Shown: positions 42,917 through 52,365, counted from the stretch's first letter. The stretch is DNA of 64,000 nucleotides from UBA11222 sp030652895 (GCA_038318895.1 JBBQCS010000006.1:1-64000), one strand, 5' to 3'. The notes: a model not told the origin generated them from the letters alone. Numbers and translations: made by a program.

Positions 42917-43663
42917 TCAGCTTTCGCCGGTCGCGCCAAAGCGGCGCTCGCGCCGGTTGAAAAGCTCAATGGCCTGTTCTAGCGACTGCCTGGAAAAATC
43001 CGGCCACAACGTATCGAGAAAAATCAATTCTGAATAGGCCGCCTGCCAGAGCATGAAATTGCTCAGCCTTTGCTCGCCGCTGGTCCGGATGATTAAATCG
43101 GGATCCGGCAGGCCCGTCGTCATTAAATGTGCAGCGAAGGACTCGGGAGTAATCTGGTCCGGTTGCATATGGCCAGCCGCCACCTCTCGCGCCAGACGTT
43201 GCGCTGCCGCGACAATGTCATGCTGTCCCCCGTAATTTACTGCAATGGTAAAAATCAACCGGTCATTTTGCCGGGTCTGCATTTCCGCATTTTCGATCAG
43301 GGAAACCAGATCGGGTGCAAGCGCAGAGCGTTCGCCGATAAACCCGATACGCACACGCTGCCGGTTCAGCTCGTTCACCTCACGCTGCAAATAGCTGCGC
43401 AGCAGCCACATCAGATCATCAACCTCGTCGGCGGGACGCTTCCAGTTTTCCGAGGAGAAGGCGAACAGGGTGAGATAGGGTACGCCCAACTCCCCGCAGG
43501 CGGTAACAGTACGGCGCACCGCCTCGGCCCCTTCACGATGGCCTAACGCGCGCGGTAAATAGCGGCTCTTCGCCCAACGCCCATTACCATCCATAATAAT
43601 GGCAATATGCTGCGGCAAGACTGCCGCCGCCGCATCCACTGTATGGCCGAGCCCTTGGGTCAA
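42917..43663 (-). CDS. uppS: Isoprenyl transferase (undecaprenyl-PP synthase)
   Basis: A 248-residue cis-prenyltransferase with 'HIAIIMDGNGRWAKSRYL' (catalytic Asp), 'LTLFAFSSENWKRP', 'FTIAVNYGGQHDIV' and 'DLIIRTSGEQRLSNFMLWQ'. It makes the lipid carrier for peptidoglycan and lipopolysaccharide. The ATG overlaps frr by four bases. Confidence 0.97.
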   Translation of the reverse strand: MTQGLGHTVDAAAAVLPQHIAIIMDGNGRWAKSRYLPRALGHREGAEAVRRTVTACGELGVPYLTLFAFSSENWKRPADEVDDLMWLLRSYLQREVNELNRQRVRIGFIGERSALAPDLVSLIENAEMQTRQNDRLIFTIAVNYGGQHDIVAAAQRLAREVAAGHMQPDQITPESFAAHLMTTGLPDPDLIIRTSGEQRLSNFMLWQAAYSELIFLDTLWPDFSRQSLEQAIELFNRRERRFGATGES

Positions 43664-44229
43664 ACCTGCATAATCTCTTGTTCCTTGACAGCCAGCGCCT
43701 GATCGATCTGCTTGATTACTGCGTCTGTCATTTCCTGAACTTCATCGGCCCATATTTTATGGTCATCTTCACCAATATGACCATCTTTTTCCATACGCTT
43801 GAGATCATCCAAGCCATGGCGGCGCACATGGCGCGCGGCGATGCGCGCCTCCTCGGCATATTTGCCCGCCACCTTGGACAACTCCGTACGACGCTCCGCG
43901 TTCAGGGCCGGAATCGGGATCCGGATCAAGGTACCGTCGACCTGCGGATTAAGCCCAAGACCGGATTTCTGGATCGCCTTGTCCACGGCGGCAACCGTGC
44001 TTTTGTCCCATACCTGAATGCTGATCATACGCGCGTCGGGTACACTTACGGTCGCCAGCTGGTTGATCGGCATTTTTGATCCCCCATAGACTTCGACTAC
44101 GATCGGATCCAGCAAACCCGCGCTGGCCCGCCCGGTGCGCAGCCCCGCCAGTTCCGTCTTGAAAGCGTTGAACGCCCCGTCCATTCGGCGTTGCAGATCG
44201 TCAATATCAAACTCTTCCGCCTCAGCCAT
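43660..44229 (-). CDS. frr: Ribosome recycling factor
   Basis: A 189-residue RRF with 'FKTELAGLRTGRASAGLLDP', 'VEVYGGSKMPINQLATVS', 'NPQVDGTLIRIPIPALNAERR' and 'RHVRRHGLDDLKRMEKDG'. With EF-G it splits ribosomes after termination. ATG at 44229 has an AGGTGAG site; the TTG five codons earlier overlaps the pyrH stop and is less likely. Confidence 0.97.
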   Translation of the reverse strand: MAEAEEFDIDDLQRRMDGAFNAFKTELAGLRTGRASAGLLDPIVVEVYGGSKMPINQLATVSVPDARMISIQVWDKSTVAAVDKAIQKSGLGLNPQVDGTLIRIPIPALNAERRTELSKVAGKYAEEARIAARHVRRHGLDDLKRMEKDGHIGEDDHKIWADEVQEMTDAVIKQIDQALAVKEQEIMQV

Positions 44230-44233
44230 AATC

Positions 44234-44980
44234 TCACCTGTCAATCAGAGTATAAGTACCACCGCCCGACAGAACCGTGGCAAGCATTCCCGTGTCCTGA
44301 TTACTGTATACCAGGATCGGAATATTGTTTTCCCTGCACAGACTGACCGCGGTGGCGTCCATGACGCGCAAATCCCGCGCCAGCACGTCGGTAAAACTTA
44401 AGCGGTCATGGCGGACAGCGTTGGCGTCTTTTTTGGGATCGGCGGAATAAACCCCATCCACCTGGGTGCCTTTCAGCAATACGTCACAATTCATTTCCGC
44501 GGCCCGCAGGGCCGCCGCAGTATCGGTCGTAAAGTACGGATTGCCGGTTCCCGCCGCAAACACCACCACGCGCCCGGCCTGTAAGTGCCGCATCGCATCG
44601 CGCCGGGAAAAAGGTTCGCACACGGACTGCATCGGAATTGCGGACATTGCCCGCGCCTCTACACCGTTACGCTCCAGACCGTCCTGCAAGGCAAGCGCAT
44701 TGATCACGGTCGCCAGCATGCCCATATGATCAGCGGTGGTGCGGTCCATCCCGCTGGCGGCATCCGACATGCCGCGGAAAATATTTCCGCCCCCTACGAC
44801 CAGGGCGACTTCGGCCCCCAGCGCAATAACGTTGCGTACTTCCTGGGCGACACGGTCGATGGCCACGCTATCATGCCCGAAGGCGCGATCCCCCATCAGC
44901 GCTTCGCCGGAAACTTTCAACAGCACCCGTCGCCAACGCAGGGCTTGGGTTGAAGGCTTGGATGGTTTGTCAGAGGGCAT
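44234..44980 (-). CDS. pyrH: UMP kinase
   Basis: A 248-residue bacterial-type UMP kinase of the amino-acid kinase fold: 'RVLLKVSGEALMG', 'VALVVGGGNIFRG', 'DRTTADHMGMLATVINAL' and 'GTGNPYFTTDTAAALRAAE'. It makes UDP and is regulated by GTP and UTP in relatives. The ATG at 44980 is chosen over a TTG five codons upstream. It lies four bases before frr; the gap to tsf holds hairpins. Confidence 0.97.
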   Translation of the reverse strand: MPSDKPSKPSTQALRWRRVLLKVSGEALMGDRAFGHDSVAIDRVAQEVRNVIALGAEVALVVGGGNIFRGMSDAASGMDRTTADHMGMLATVINALALQDGLERNGVEARAMSAIPMQSVCEPFSRRDAMRHLQAGRVVVFAAGTGNPYFTTDTAAALRAAEMNCDVLLKGTQVDGVYSADPKKDANAVRHDRLSFTDVLARDLRVMDATAVSLCRENNIPILVYSNQDTGMLATVLSGGGTYTLIDR

Positions 44981-45011
44981 GGGTTTACACTGCAACTCTA
45001 AGGGCGATTTT

Positions 45012-45036
45012 GGTGGAAGGCATATAACCTTCCACC
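45012..45036 (-). other. Perfect hairpin between tsf and pyrH
   Basis: GGTGGAAGG and CCTTCCACC, a perfect nine-base stem with a seven-base loop. On the minus strand it is followed by AAAATCG, not a T-run, so it is not a standard terminator. A second smaller stem TTACC/GGTAA is at 45055-45069, closer to tsf. It may set the mRNA level or stability between tsf and pyrH. Confidence 0.6.
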
Positions 45037-45091
45037 GCTTCTATCATAAACCCCTTACCCATTAGGTAAAGCAGCGCTTTCCCACAATCGC

Positions 45092-46018
45092 TTAATTGCC
45101 AGCCGCAGCGGCAACCTCGGCGGCGAAGTCGCTTTCTTCCTTGGCAATGCCGTCGCCCAGTAAAAAGCGCACGAAACCTGTCACTTTTACCGGTGCGCCA
45201 ATGTCCTTGGCGGCCGCGTCAATGGCTTTTTGCACGGTTATATCCGGGTCCATCACCCAGGCCTGGGAAAGCAAAACAACCTCTTCGTAGAATTTACGGA
45301 TCCGGCCTTCGATCATCTTTTCGATGATATTGTCGGGTTTGCCTGATTCGCGGGCCTGCTCGATCAGCACCGCGCGTTCACGCTCCACCACTTCGGGATC
45401 AAGCGATTCCGGGGCCAGCGCCAGGGGCGCCGCCGCGGCAATGTGCATCGCGACATGACGGCCCAGATCATTCAGTTTGCCCGCATCGCCGGAAGATTCC
45501 AGCGCGACAATAACGCCCATTTTGCCAAGGCCCGGCGCCACCTGATTATGGATGTACCCTGCCACAACCCCCTGTCCAACGGACAGGAAGGCCGTACGCC
45601 GCACACTCATATTCTCGCCAATCGTGCCGACCATTTCGGAAACATATCCCGCAACGTCGCGCTCGCTTCCAGGAAACGGCAACGCCAATAGCGCCGCAAG
45701 ATCACCCTTTGCTGGTAGCGCCAGCTCGGCGACCGCAGAAACGATGGCCTGAAACTTTTCTGATCGCGCAGCAAAATCGGTTTCGGAATTCAGCTCGATA
45801 AGCGCAGCTGACTTTTCACCGCTTGCCAGGCCGATCAGCCCTTCCGCTGCGACGCGTCCCGCTTTCTTGGCGGCTTTCGCCAGACCTTTGGCGCGCAGCC
45901 AATCGACAGCCGCCTCCATATCGCCGGCATTTTCCTGCAGGGCTTTCTTGCAGTCCATCATGCCCGCGCCCGTGGTTTCACGCAGATCCTTAATCAGCGC
46001 TGTAGTTATTTCAGCCAT
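45092..46018 (-). CDS. tsf: Elongation factor Ts
   Basis: A 308-residue EF-Ts: 'ALIKDLRETTGAGMMDCKKA' (UBA-like N-terminal and the T-G-A-G signature), 'LIELNSETDFAAR' (the TDFV-like core motif), then two dimerisation-type core domains and 'SGKPDNIIEKMIEGRIRKF'. It exchanges GDP for GTP on EF-Tu. It follows rpsB by 15 bases. Confidence 0.97.
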   Translation of the reverse strand: MAEITTALIKDLRETTGAGMMDCKKALQENAGDMEAAVDWLRAKGLAKAAKKAGRVAAEGLIGLASGEKSAALIELNSETDFAARSEKFQAIVSAVAELALPAKGDLAALLALPFPGSERDVAGYVSEMVGTIGENMSVRRTAFLSVGQGVVAGYIHNQVAPGLGKMGVIVALESSGDAGKLNDLGRHVAMHIAAAAPLALAPESLDPEVVERERAVLIEQARESGKPDNIIEKMIEGRIRKFYEEVVLLSQAWVMDPDITVQKAIDAAAKDIGAPVKVTGFVRFLLGDGIAKEESDFAAEVAAAAGN

Positions 46019-46033
46019 TGCAGTTCCTCAAAA

Positions 46034-46828
46034 TTAGCTAGGCGTAGCGTCCGCCACCGTGCCGACATCTTCAAGCACCTTCGGACCCGCATCCAGCAAC
46101 TCGGCCGGCGGCTCAACCATGTCGCCTTCCATGCCCGCGCTGCCTTGTGACAGACCATCGAGGCAGGCGCGCGCAACCAGATCGCAATACAGATCAATCG
46201 CCCGCGAGGCGTCGTCATTGCCCGGAATGGGGCACGAAATGCCATCGGGGTCACTATTGCTATCCAGCACCGCAATTACCGGAATGCCAAGCTTGGCGGC
46301 TTCCAGAACCGCAAGCGCTTCCTTGTTGGTGTCGATGATAAAGATCAGGTCGGGAATGCCGCCCATATCCTTGATACCACCAAGGGATGCTTCCAGCTTG
46401 TCGCGGCTGCGCGTCAGTTGCAGCAACTCCTTCTTGGTCAGGCCCATTGTGCCTTCCGACAATTTCTCATCCAGCGACTTCAGCTTCTTGATCGAATTGG
46501 AAATTGTTTTCCAATTGGTCAAAGTACCGCCCAGCCAGCGTTCATTGATATAATATTGCGCACAACGCTTGGCCGCATCGGACAACGGCTTTGCGGCCTG
46601 ACGCTTGGTGCCGACAAACAGCACACGTCCGCCGCCCGCGACCACATCGCGCACGGTTTCCAGCGCGCGGTACAGCAACGGCACGGTCTGGGTGAGGTCA
46701 ATCACATGAATATTGTTACGCGCCCCGAACAGAAACGGAGCCATTTTCGGGTTCCAGCGGTGGGTCTGGTGGCCGAAATGTACGCCTGCTTCAAGAAGCT
46801 GGCGCATGCTGAAATCTGGCAATGCCAT
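46034..46828 (-). CDS. rpsB: 30S ribosomal protein S2
   Basis: A 264-residue S2 with 'MRQLLEAGVHFGHQTHRWNP', 'RNNIHVIDLTQTVPLL', 'FVGTKRQA' and 'IPGNDDASRAIDLYCDLVAR'. It binds the 30S body and helps dock S1. First gene of the series leading to lpxA, with a strong candidate promoter and a leader of about 150 bases. Confidence 0.98.
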   Translation of the reverse strand: MALPDFSMRQLLEAGVHFGHQTHRWNPKMAPFLFGARNNIHVIDLTQTVPLLYRALETVRDVVAGGGRVLFVGTKRQAAKPLSDAAKRCAQYYINERWLGGTLTNWKTISNSIKKLKSLDEKLSEGTMGLTKKELLQLTRSRDKLEASLGGIKDMGGIPDLIFIIDTNKEALAVLEAAKLGIPVIAVLDSNSDPDGISCPIPGNDDASRAIDLYCDLVARACLDGLSQGSAGMEGDMVEPPAELLDAGPKVLEDVGTVADATPS

Positions 46829-46988
46829 TTACTTTTTCCTTTTACCGGTTATGCCGCCGCAGGAGTTGGTCCCATTACAGGACACCGGTTCGACGCGCCG
46901 GAATGCCAATCAGGGGCTGTTCCCTTTGATCTTCCTAGGAAATTCAAGAGTACCGGACGCCGCAACCTGCGTGAGGTTTAAAGCGGGC
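46829..46988 (-). other. Long 5' leader of rpsB
   Basis: Between the candidate promoter and the ATG there are about 154 bases with several short inverted repeats (for example ACCGGTT near the ribosome-binding site and CACCGGTTCG further up). A leader of this length ahead of rpsB is compatible with autoregulation by S2, as in other proteobacteria. I did not recognise a known motif with certainty. Confidence 0.4.
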
Positions 46989-47017
46989 TATATAGGGCGA
47001 ATCTGCTGACAAGGCAA
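46989..47017 (-). promoter_or_regulatory. Promoter of the rpsB operon
   Basis: Minus strand TTGCCT (47012-47017), exactly 17 bases, TATATA (46989-46994). Transcription would start near 46982. It lies between the dnaE stop and rpsB. Confidence 0.7.
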
Positions 47018-47033
47018 GCAGTTTAGCGGATAA

Positions 47034-50000
47034 TCAGCATTCCTGCACGTCAAGGACTCCGTGTATGGCGGCCAGGGCGCCGCGCACTCTGGGGCCCACG
47101 GCGTAGTTGCCCGGGAGGCGCATTTCGACTTCCTTACGCTGTTCCTGGCCCAGCAAGACCAGATGCACATAGCCTTTGCCCTGCCCCGCCGACTTCAGGC
47201 GGTCCTGCAGACCGGCCAATGGTTGGGTGCCGTTCACAAACACCCGCAAGCCGCCAATCGATGTTTCGGCGAGTTTTTCAACGCCTTGCAGGGATTGGGC
47301 GGTCAGCCGGGGGCGGTCGCGGTCCAGTTTGCCGGTAACGTTCATGACCACCAGATTGCCGGGCTCCAGCAGTTCGCGGTGGGCGTTGAGCAGTTCACTG
47401 AACAGAGTTACTTCATATTCGCCGGATTGGTCGCTAAGGGTGAGGAAGACGAACGGATTACCGCGCTGAGAGCGTTGCTCGCGCTTGGCGACAATGGTGC
47501 CCGCCAGTTTGGCGGGGCGTTCGGCTTCGTCCAGCCGCTCAAAAAATTCCGCATAGGGCGTCACGTTGGCGCGCATCAGCACGCTGCTGTAGTCGTCCAG
47601 CGGGTGCGCCGACAGGTAGAAACCCAGCGCGTCAAATTCCGCCTTCAGCTTCTCGATGGGCGGCCATCCATCCGTAAGCGGAAGTTTCAGTTCGCGGCGT
47701 TGCTGTACGCCATCCGTTGCGAACAAATCGGTCTGACTGCTGCTGCGCGCTGCCGCTGCCGCGTTACACAATGCCAGAACCGCGTCCGCGCCCGCCAGAA
47801 GCTGCGCGCGGTTGGGGTTCAACACGTCAAACGCACCCGCGCGCACCAGAAATTCAAAACTGCGCTTGTTCAGCAAGCGCGGATCAACGCGGTGAATAAA
47901 ATCTTCTATATCCGTGAACGGACCATTGGCTTCGCGTTCCGCCACAATACTGCGCATCGCCTGCGCGCCCACATTGCGCACCGCCCCAAGGGCGTAATAG
48001 ATCGCGCCGTCGGCAGTGCAGAAGTCGGCGTCGGACCGGTTAATGTCCGGCGCGTTGACGGCGATGCCCAGGCGCGCCGCCTCCTGGCGGAAGATATTCA
48101 GCTTATCCGTATTGCCCTGATCCAGCATCATCGAGGCGGCCAGAAACTCCACGGGATGATTGGCCTTCAGATAGGCCGTCTGATAGGCAATCATCGCATA
48201 GGGGGCCGAGTGACATTTGTTAAAGCCATAGCCCGCGAATTTGTTGACCAGTTCAAAAATATTTTTGGCTATAACCGCATCGACGCCGCGCTCAATGGCC
48301 CCGTCGATGAAACGGGCGCGCTGGGCGTCCATTTCCGACTGGATCTTTTTACCCATGGCGCGGCGCAGCAGATCGGCTTCGCCCAGGCTATAGCCCGACA
48401 GCACCTGGGCGATCTGCATCACCTGTTCCTGATAGACGATCACGCCGTAGGTTTCAGACAGGATCGGTTCCAGCAGCGGGTGCGGATAGACGACTTCTTC
48501 CTGGCCGTTTTTGCAGGCGATATATTTGGGAATATCGTCCATCGGGCCGGGGCGGTATAACGCCACCATGGCGATAATGTCTTCAAAACGGTCGGGGCGC
48601 AGGCTGCGAATGGCGTCTCGCATGCCGCTGCCTTCCAACTGGAACAAGCCGATGGTTTGCGCATCGCGCAGCATCTCAAAACTCGGCACATCATCCAGCG
48701 GGATTTTGTGAATATCGAGATTGACGCCCTTGCGCGCCAGCATCTCGACGGTCTTGGCAATAACCGTAAGCGTCTTCAGCCCGAGAAAATCGAACTTTAC
48801 CAGCCCGGCCGGCTCCACCCATTTCATGTTGAACTGGGTCACCGGCATTTCACCGCGCGGTTCGCGATAGAGCGGCACCAGTTCGTGCAGGGGCCGGTCG
48901 CCGATCACCACACCTGCCGCATGCACTGAGGCATGACGGTACAGCCCTTCGATGCGCATGGCGGTGTCCAGCAACCGCTCCACCATGGGGTCGTTTGCCT
49001 GTTCTTCCTTCAGGCGCGGTTCGGCCTTGATGGCTTCGGCAAGCGTCACCGGATTGGCCGGATTGTTCGGCACCATCTTGCAGATGCGGTCCACCTGGCC
49101 GTAGGGCATTTGCAGGACGCGGCCCACATCGCGAAGTGCTGCGCGCGCCTGTAATTTACCGATGGCGATAATCTGCGCGACACGGTCATCGCCGTATTTT
49201 TCACGCACATAGCGGATCACTTCATCGCGCCGCTCCTGACAGAAATCGATGTCGAAATCCGGCATCGAAACACGTTCCGGATTGAGGAAACGTTCGAACA
49301 GCAGGCCAAAGCGCAATGGATCAAGATCGGTAATGGTCAGTGACCACGCCACGCACGACCCCGCCCCCGAACCGCGCCCCGGCCCCACCGGAATGCCCTG
49401 CCCCTTGGCCCATTTGATAAAATCCGCAACGATCAGAAAATACCCGGCAAAGCCCATCTTGATGATGACATCAAGTTCAAATTCCAGCCGCGCGCGATAG
49501 TCGGCTTCATCCGCAAACCTGCCCTCGTTCGCCAACCGGTTGTCGAGCCCCAGTGCGGCCTGACGGCGTAATTCGGCGGCTTCTTCTTCTGGCGCGCCAA
49601 AGCTTGGCAGTATGGGCGCGCGGGTGCGCGGGCGGTACGCACAGCGCCGCGCGATCTCGACCGTATTTTCGATCGCCTCCGGCAAATCCGCAAACAGCGC
49701 CGCCATCTCCGCCGGGCTTTTCATATAATGTTCCGGCGTCAGCTTGCGGCGATCATCCTGGGAAACATACGCCCCCGCAGAAATGCAGATCAGCGCGTCG
49801 TGAGCCTCATACATATCGCGATACGGAAAGTACACTTCGTTGGTCGCCACCAGCGGCAGCGCCTGATCATAGGCGAAGGTGATAAAGTCTTCTTCCGTCG
49901 CCGCCTCATCCGCCATGCCGTGGCGTTGCAGCTCGACATACAGGCGCTGCGGATATATTGCCGCCATTTCGCCCAGCATAGCTGCGGCCGCGTCGCGCCG

Positions 50001-50507
50001 CCCCTGGCGCAGCAGACGCCCAAGCGGCCCTAATGCACCACCGGTCAGGCAGATCAGGCCGTCACTATGCGCCGCAAGCTGTGCCAGTGTCACATGGGGC
50101 TCTGCCTCACACTCCAGATAGGCGCTACTGGAGAGCAACATCAGATTGGCGTAGCCCGCTTCGTTCTGCGCCAGCAATACGATAGGCGCGATCCGGTCGC
50201 GCAATGCAGGGCCGCGCACCGCGTCCGCCGCGCCATTTTCCGGCTGATCAAAACATAGCTGTAATGCGCAGCCAATGACCGGCTGAACGCCCTCGCCCGC
50301 CAGCGTTTCGGAAAATTCCAGCGCCCCGAACAGATTGCCGCTATCCGTAATGGCAACCGCCGGCATATCATGGGCGCGGCACAGCGCGGGCATCTGCTTG
50401 ATTTTCACCGCCCCTTCCAACAGTGAATAAGCCGAATGCACCCGCAGATGCACGAAGCCACCCATAGGGGAACTCTGTTTATGTTTCGCGGCGCGTGATT
50501 CTGACAT
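47034..50507 (-). CDS. dnaE: DNA polymerase III alpha subunit
   Basis: A 1157-residue replicative polymerase: N-terminal PHP domain ('FVHLRVHSAYSLLEGAVKI'), the polymerase active site with 'PDFDIDFCQERRDEVI', 'GLYRHASVHAAGVVI', 'MVALYRPGPMDDIPKY', 'YQEQVMQIAQVLSGYSLGEA', then helix-hairpin-helix and C-terminal OB-fold regions. The ATG at 50507 follows AAGGTGAGG. It is upstream of rpsB on the same strand, with the rpsB promoter between them. Confidence 0.98.
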   Translation of the reverse strand: MSESRAAKHKQSSPMGGFVHLRVHSAYSLLEGAVKIKQMPALCRAHDMPAVAITDSGNLFGALEFSETLAGEGVQPVIGCALQLCFDQPENGAADAVRGPALRDRIAPIVLLAQNEAGYANLMLLSSSAYLECEAEPHVTLAQLAAHSDGLICLTGGALGPLGRLLRQGRRDAAAAMLGEMAAIYPQRLYVELQRHGMADEAATEEDFITFAYDQALPLVATNEVYFPYRDMYEAHDALICISAGAYVSQDDRRKLTPEHYMKSPAEMAALFADLPEAIENTVEIARRCAYRPRTRAPILPSFGAPEEEAAELRRQAALGLDNRLANEGRFADEADYRARLEFELDVIIKMGFAGYFLIVADFIKWAKGQGIPVGPGRGSGAGSCVAWSLTITDLDPLRFGLLFERFLNPERVSMPDFDIDFCQERRDEVIRYVREKYGDDRVAQIIAIGKLQARAALRDVGRVLQMPYGQVDRICKMVPNNPANPVTLAEAIKAEPRLKEEQANDPMVERLLDTAMRIEGLYRHASVHAAGVVIGDRPLHELVPLYREPRGEMPVTQFNMKWVEPAGLVKFDFLGLKTLTVIAKTVEMLARKGVNLDIHKIPLDDVPSFEMLRDAQTIGLFQLEGSGMRDAIRSLRPDRFEDIIAMVALYRPGPMDDIPKYIACKNGQEEVVYPHPLLEPILSETYGVIVYQEQVMQIAQVLSGYSLGEADLLRRAMGKKIQSEMDAQRARFIDGAIERGVDAVIAKNIFELVNKFAGYGFNKCHSAPYAMIAYQTAYLKANHPVEFLAASMMLDQGNTDKLNIFRQEAARLGIAVNAPDINRSDADFCTADGAIYYALGAVRNVGAQAMRSIVAEREANGPFTDIEDFIHRVDPRLLNKRSFEFLVRAGAFDVLNPNRAQLLAGADAVLALCNAAAAARSSSQTDLFATDGVQQRRELKLPLTDGWPPIEKLKAEFDALGFYLSAHPLDDYSSVLMRANVTPYAEFFERLDEAERPAKLAGTIVAKREQRSQRGNPFVFLTLSDQSGEYEVTLFSELLNAHRELLEPGNLVVMNVTGKLDRDRPRLTAQSLQGVEKLAETSIGGLRVFVNGTQPLAGLQDRLKSAGQGKGYVHLVLLGQEQRKEVEMRLPGNYAVGPRVRGALAAIHGVLDVQEC

Positions 50508-50779
50508 GCCTCACCTTAACCGGTTCACGCGGGCCTGTCAGGCTGGCATCATCCATCTATACAAAAATATTCCGTCGTTGATCAGCGGCGCGAAGTTGGC
50601 ATGGTTTCACCACAGATGGAGACGGGCGCGGGCATATTGGAGCAGGTATAGCCGCCACTAAGCTGTCCATGCCACGGGTCGCTTGCCTTTTTGTCCAGTG
50701 CGCGCAGGAAGCTTTCTCCTTCCCGCCCCGCCCCGCATCGTCTAAAACCCTTGTCAGATAACAAACAGGGAAACACATC

Positions 50780-51829
50780 GTGAGCAAAACCAATCCGGGT
50801 AATTATTTTGAAGATTTTGAGGTTGGGCAGTTTTTGCGCCACGCCACGCCACGTACGGTAACGTTGGGGGACGCGAGCCTGTATATGGCGCTGTTCGGGC
50901 CGCGATTTGCGCTGACGTCATCGGATGAATTTGCCCGTTCGCTGGGCCTGCCCGGCGCGCCGACGGATGATCTGCTGGCGTTTCATATTGTGTTCGGCAA
51001 GACCGTGCCCGATATTTCGCTCAACGCGGTGGCCAATCTGGGCTATGCGGATTGCCGTTTTCTGACGCCGGTCTATGCAGGCGACACCCTGTCCACCACG
51101 TCCGAAGTCATCGGCCTGCGCGAATTGTCCAATGGCAAATCCGGCATTGTGTATGTGCGCAGTACCGGCGTTAATCAACGCCATGAAGTGGTGATCGACT
51201 ATGTGCGCTGGGTGATGGTGCGCAAGCGTGATGAAGCCGCCCCGGCGCGCGCGGCGCTTATACCCGAATTGCCGGAGTTCGTGTCCGCCGACAATCTTGC
51301 GGTCCCGGCCGGGCTGGATTTCAGCGGGTTTAATTGTGATCTGTCCGGCTCCCCGCATCTGTGGGACGACTATCATGCCGGCGAAAAAATCGACCATGTG
51401 GACGGCATGACCATAGAAGAAGCCGAACATATGATGGCGACGCGGCTGTACCAGAATACCGCAAAGGTGCATTTCAACCAATATATGCAGAACAGCGATA
51501 AGGCGCAGCGCCGCCTGATCTATGGCGGCCATGTCATCAGCCTTGCGCGCGCGCTGAGTTTTAACGGCCTGGCCAACGCCGTCAAAATAGCCGCCATCAA
51601 TGCCGGGCGCCATGTCGCGCCCTGCTATGCCGGGCACACAGTCTTCGCCTGGTCAGAAATCCTGGCCAAGGCCGAAATTCCCGGCCGCAAGGATGTGGGC
51701 GCATTGCGCGTACGCCTGTTCGCCACCAGGGACCAGCCCTGCGCCGGTTTTCCGGGTGTGACAGAGGGGGGGCATGATCCCAGCGTGATCCTGGACCTCG
51801 ATTACTGGCTGCTGATGGGGCGGAGATAA
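50780..51829 (+). CDS. mch: Mesaconyl-CoA hydratase (MaoC family)
   Basis: A 349-residue double-hotdog MaoC-type dehydratase. Its length and 'NYFEDFEVGQFLRHATPRTV', 'YMALFGPRFALTSSD', 'NLGYADCRFLTPVYAGDTL' and 'LRVRLFATRDQP' fit the mesaconyl-CoA hydratase (beta-methylmalyl-CoA dehydratase) of the ethylmalonyl-CoA pathway, used for acetyl-CoA assimilation. The start is GTG with AGGG ten bases upstream. It diverges from dnaE and precedes sdhC by 107 bases. No other pathway gene is in the window, so the name rests on family resemblance. Confidence 0.8.
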   Translation: MSKTNPGNYFEDFEVGQFLRHATPRTVTLGDASLYMALFGPRFALTSSDEFARSLGLPGAPTDDLLAFHIVFGKTVPDISLNAVANLGYADCRFLTPVYAGDTLSTTSEVIGLRELSNGKSGIVYVRSTGVNQRHEVVIDYVRWVMVRKRDEAAPARAALIPELPEFVSADNLAVPAGLDFSGFNCDLSGSPHLWDDYHAGEKIDHVDGMTIEEAEHMMATRLYQNTAKVHFNQYMQNSDKAQRRLIYGGHVISLARALSFNGLANAVKIAAINAGRHVAPCYAGHTVFAWSEILAKAEIPGRKDVGALRVRLFATRDQPCAGFPGVTEGGHDPSVILDLDYWLLMGRR

Positions 51830-51852
51830 GCGAAATTTTCTCAATCGGCTGA

Positions 51853-51880
51853 TTGACTTAACGCTTTCGCGGTTTAGTAT
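51853..51880 (+). promoter_or_regulatory. Candidate promoter of sdhCDAB
   Basis: TTGACT (51853-51858), 16-base spacer, TAGTAT (51875-51880). It lies in the 107-base gap between mch and sdhC, about 60 bases before the sdhC ATG. Confidence 0.45.
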
Positions 51881-51936
51881 GCGGTAGAATCAAATGCGGC
51901 CAACAGCGCCGCCAATTAATTAGCAGGGGGCCGGAA

Positions 51937-52365
51937 ATGGCGGAATCTCAGGCAGGGGCTGGCAAACCGCCGGTCATGCGGCCGCGGCCATTGTCGCCGC
52001 ATCTTCAGATCTATGGCTGGAAAATCACCATGGCGGCGTCGATTACGCACCGCATCACTGGTGTGGGGCTTGGCATCGGCAGTCTGTTGCTGACCGGCTG
52101 GCTTCTGGCGCTGGCGGATGGACCGGAATCTTATGCGGCATTGCAGGAGTTTCTGGGAAGCTGGTTTGGCAAGTTGGTGCTGCTCGGCTTTACCTGGTCG
52201 CTGATGTATCATCTGTGCAACGGCTTGCGGCATCTGTTCTGGGATGTCGGATACGGTTTTGACGTCGCCACGGCAAACCGCACGGCAGGGGCCGCTTTTG
52301 CGGGATCCGTGCTGTTAACGATTATTGCCTGGGTCCTTGCCTATATGTACCGGGGGGCTGTCTGA
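51937..52365 (+). CDS. sdhC: Succinate dehydrogenase cytochrome b556 subunit
   Basis: A 142-residue membrane anchor with three hydrophobic segments. 'PLSPHLQIYGWKITMAASI' followed by 'HRITG' is the SdhC signature and 'LMYHLCNGLRHLFWD' carries the likely haem-b histidine. It anchors SdhAB and helps form the quinone site. ATG preceded by GGGGG. It overlaps the sdhD start by one base. Confidence 0.95.
   Translation: MAESQAGAGKPPVMRPRPLSPHLQIYGWKITMAASITHRITGVGLGIGSLLLTGWLLALADGPESYAALQEFLGSWFGKLVLLGFTWSLMYHLCNGLRHLFWDVGYGFDVATANRTAGAAFAGSVLLTIIAWVLAYMYRGAV

Noticed and set aside
47061..48560. 499-codon plus-strand frame inside dnaE
   Set aside because: It is opposite a certain polymerase gene, and GC-rich third positions explain the long open frame.
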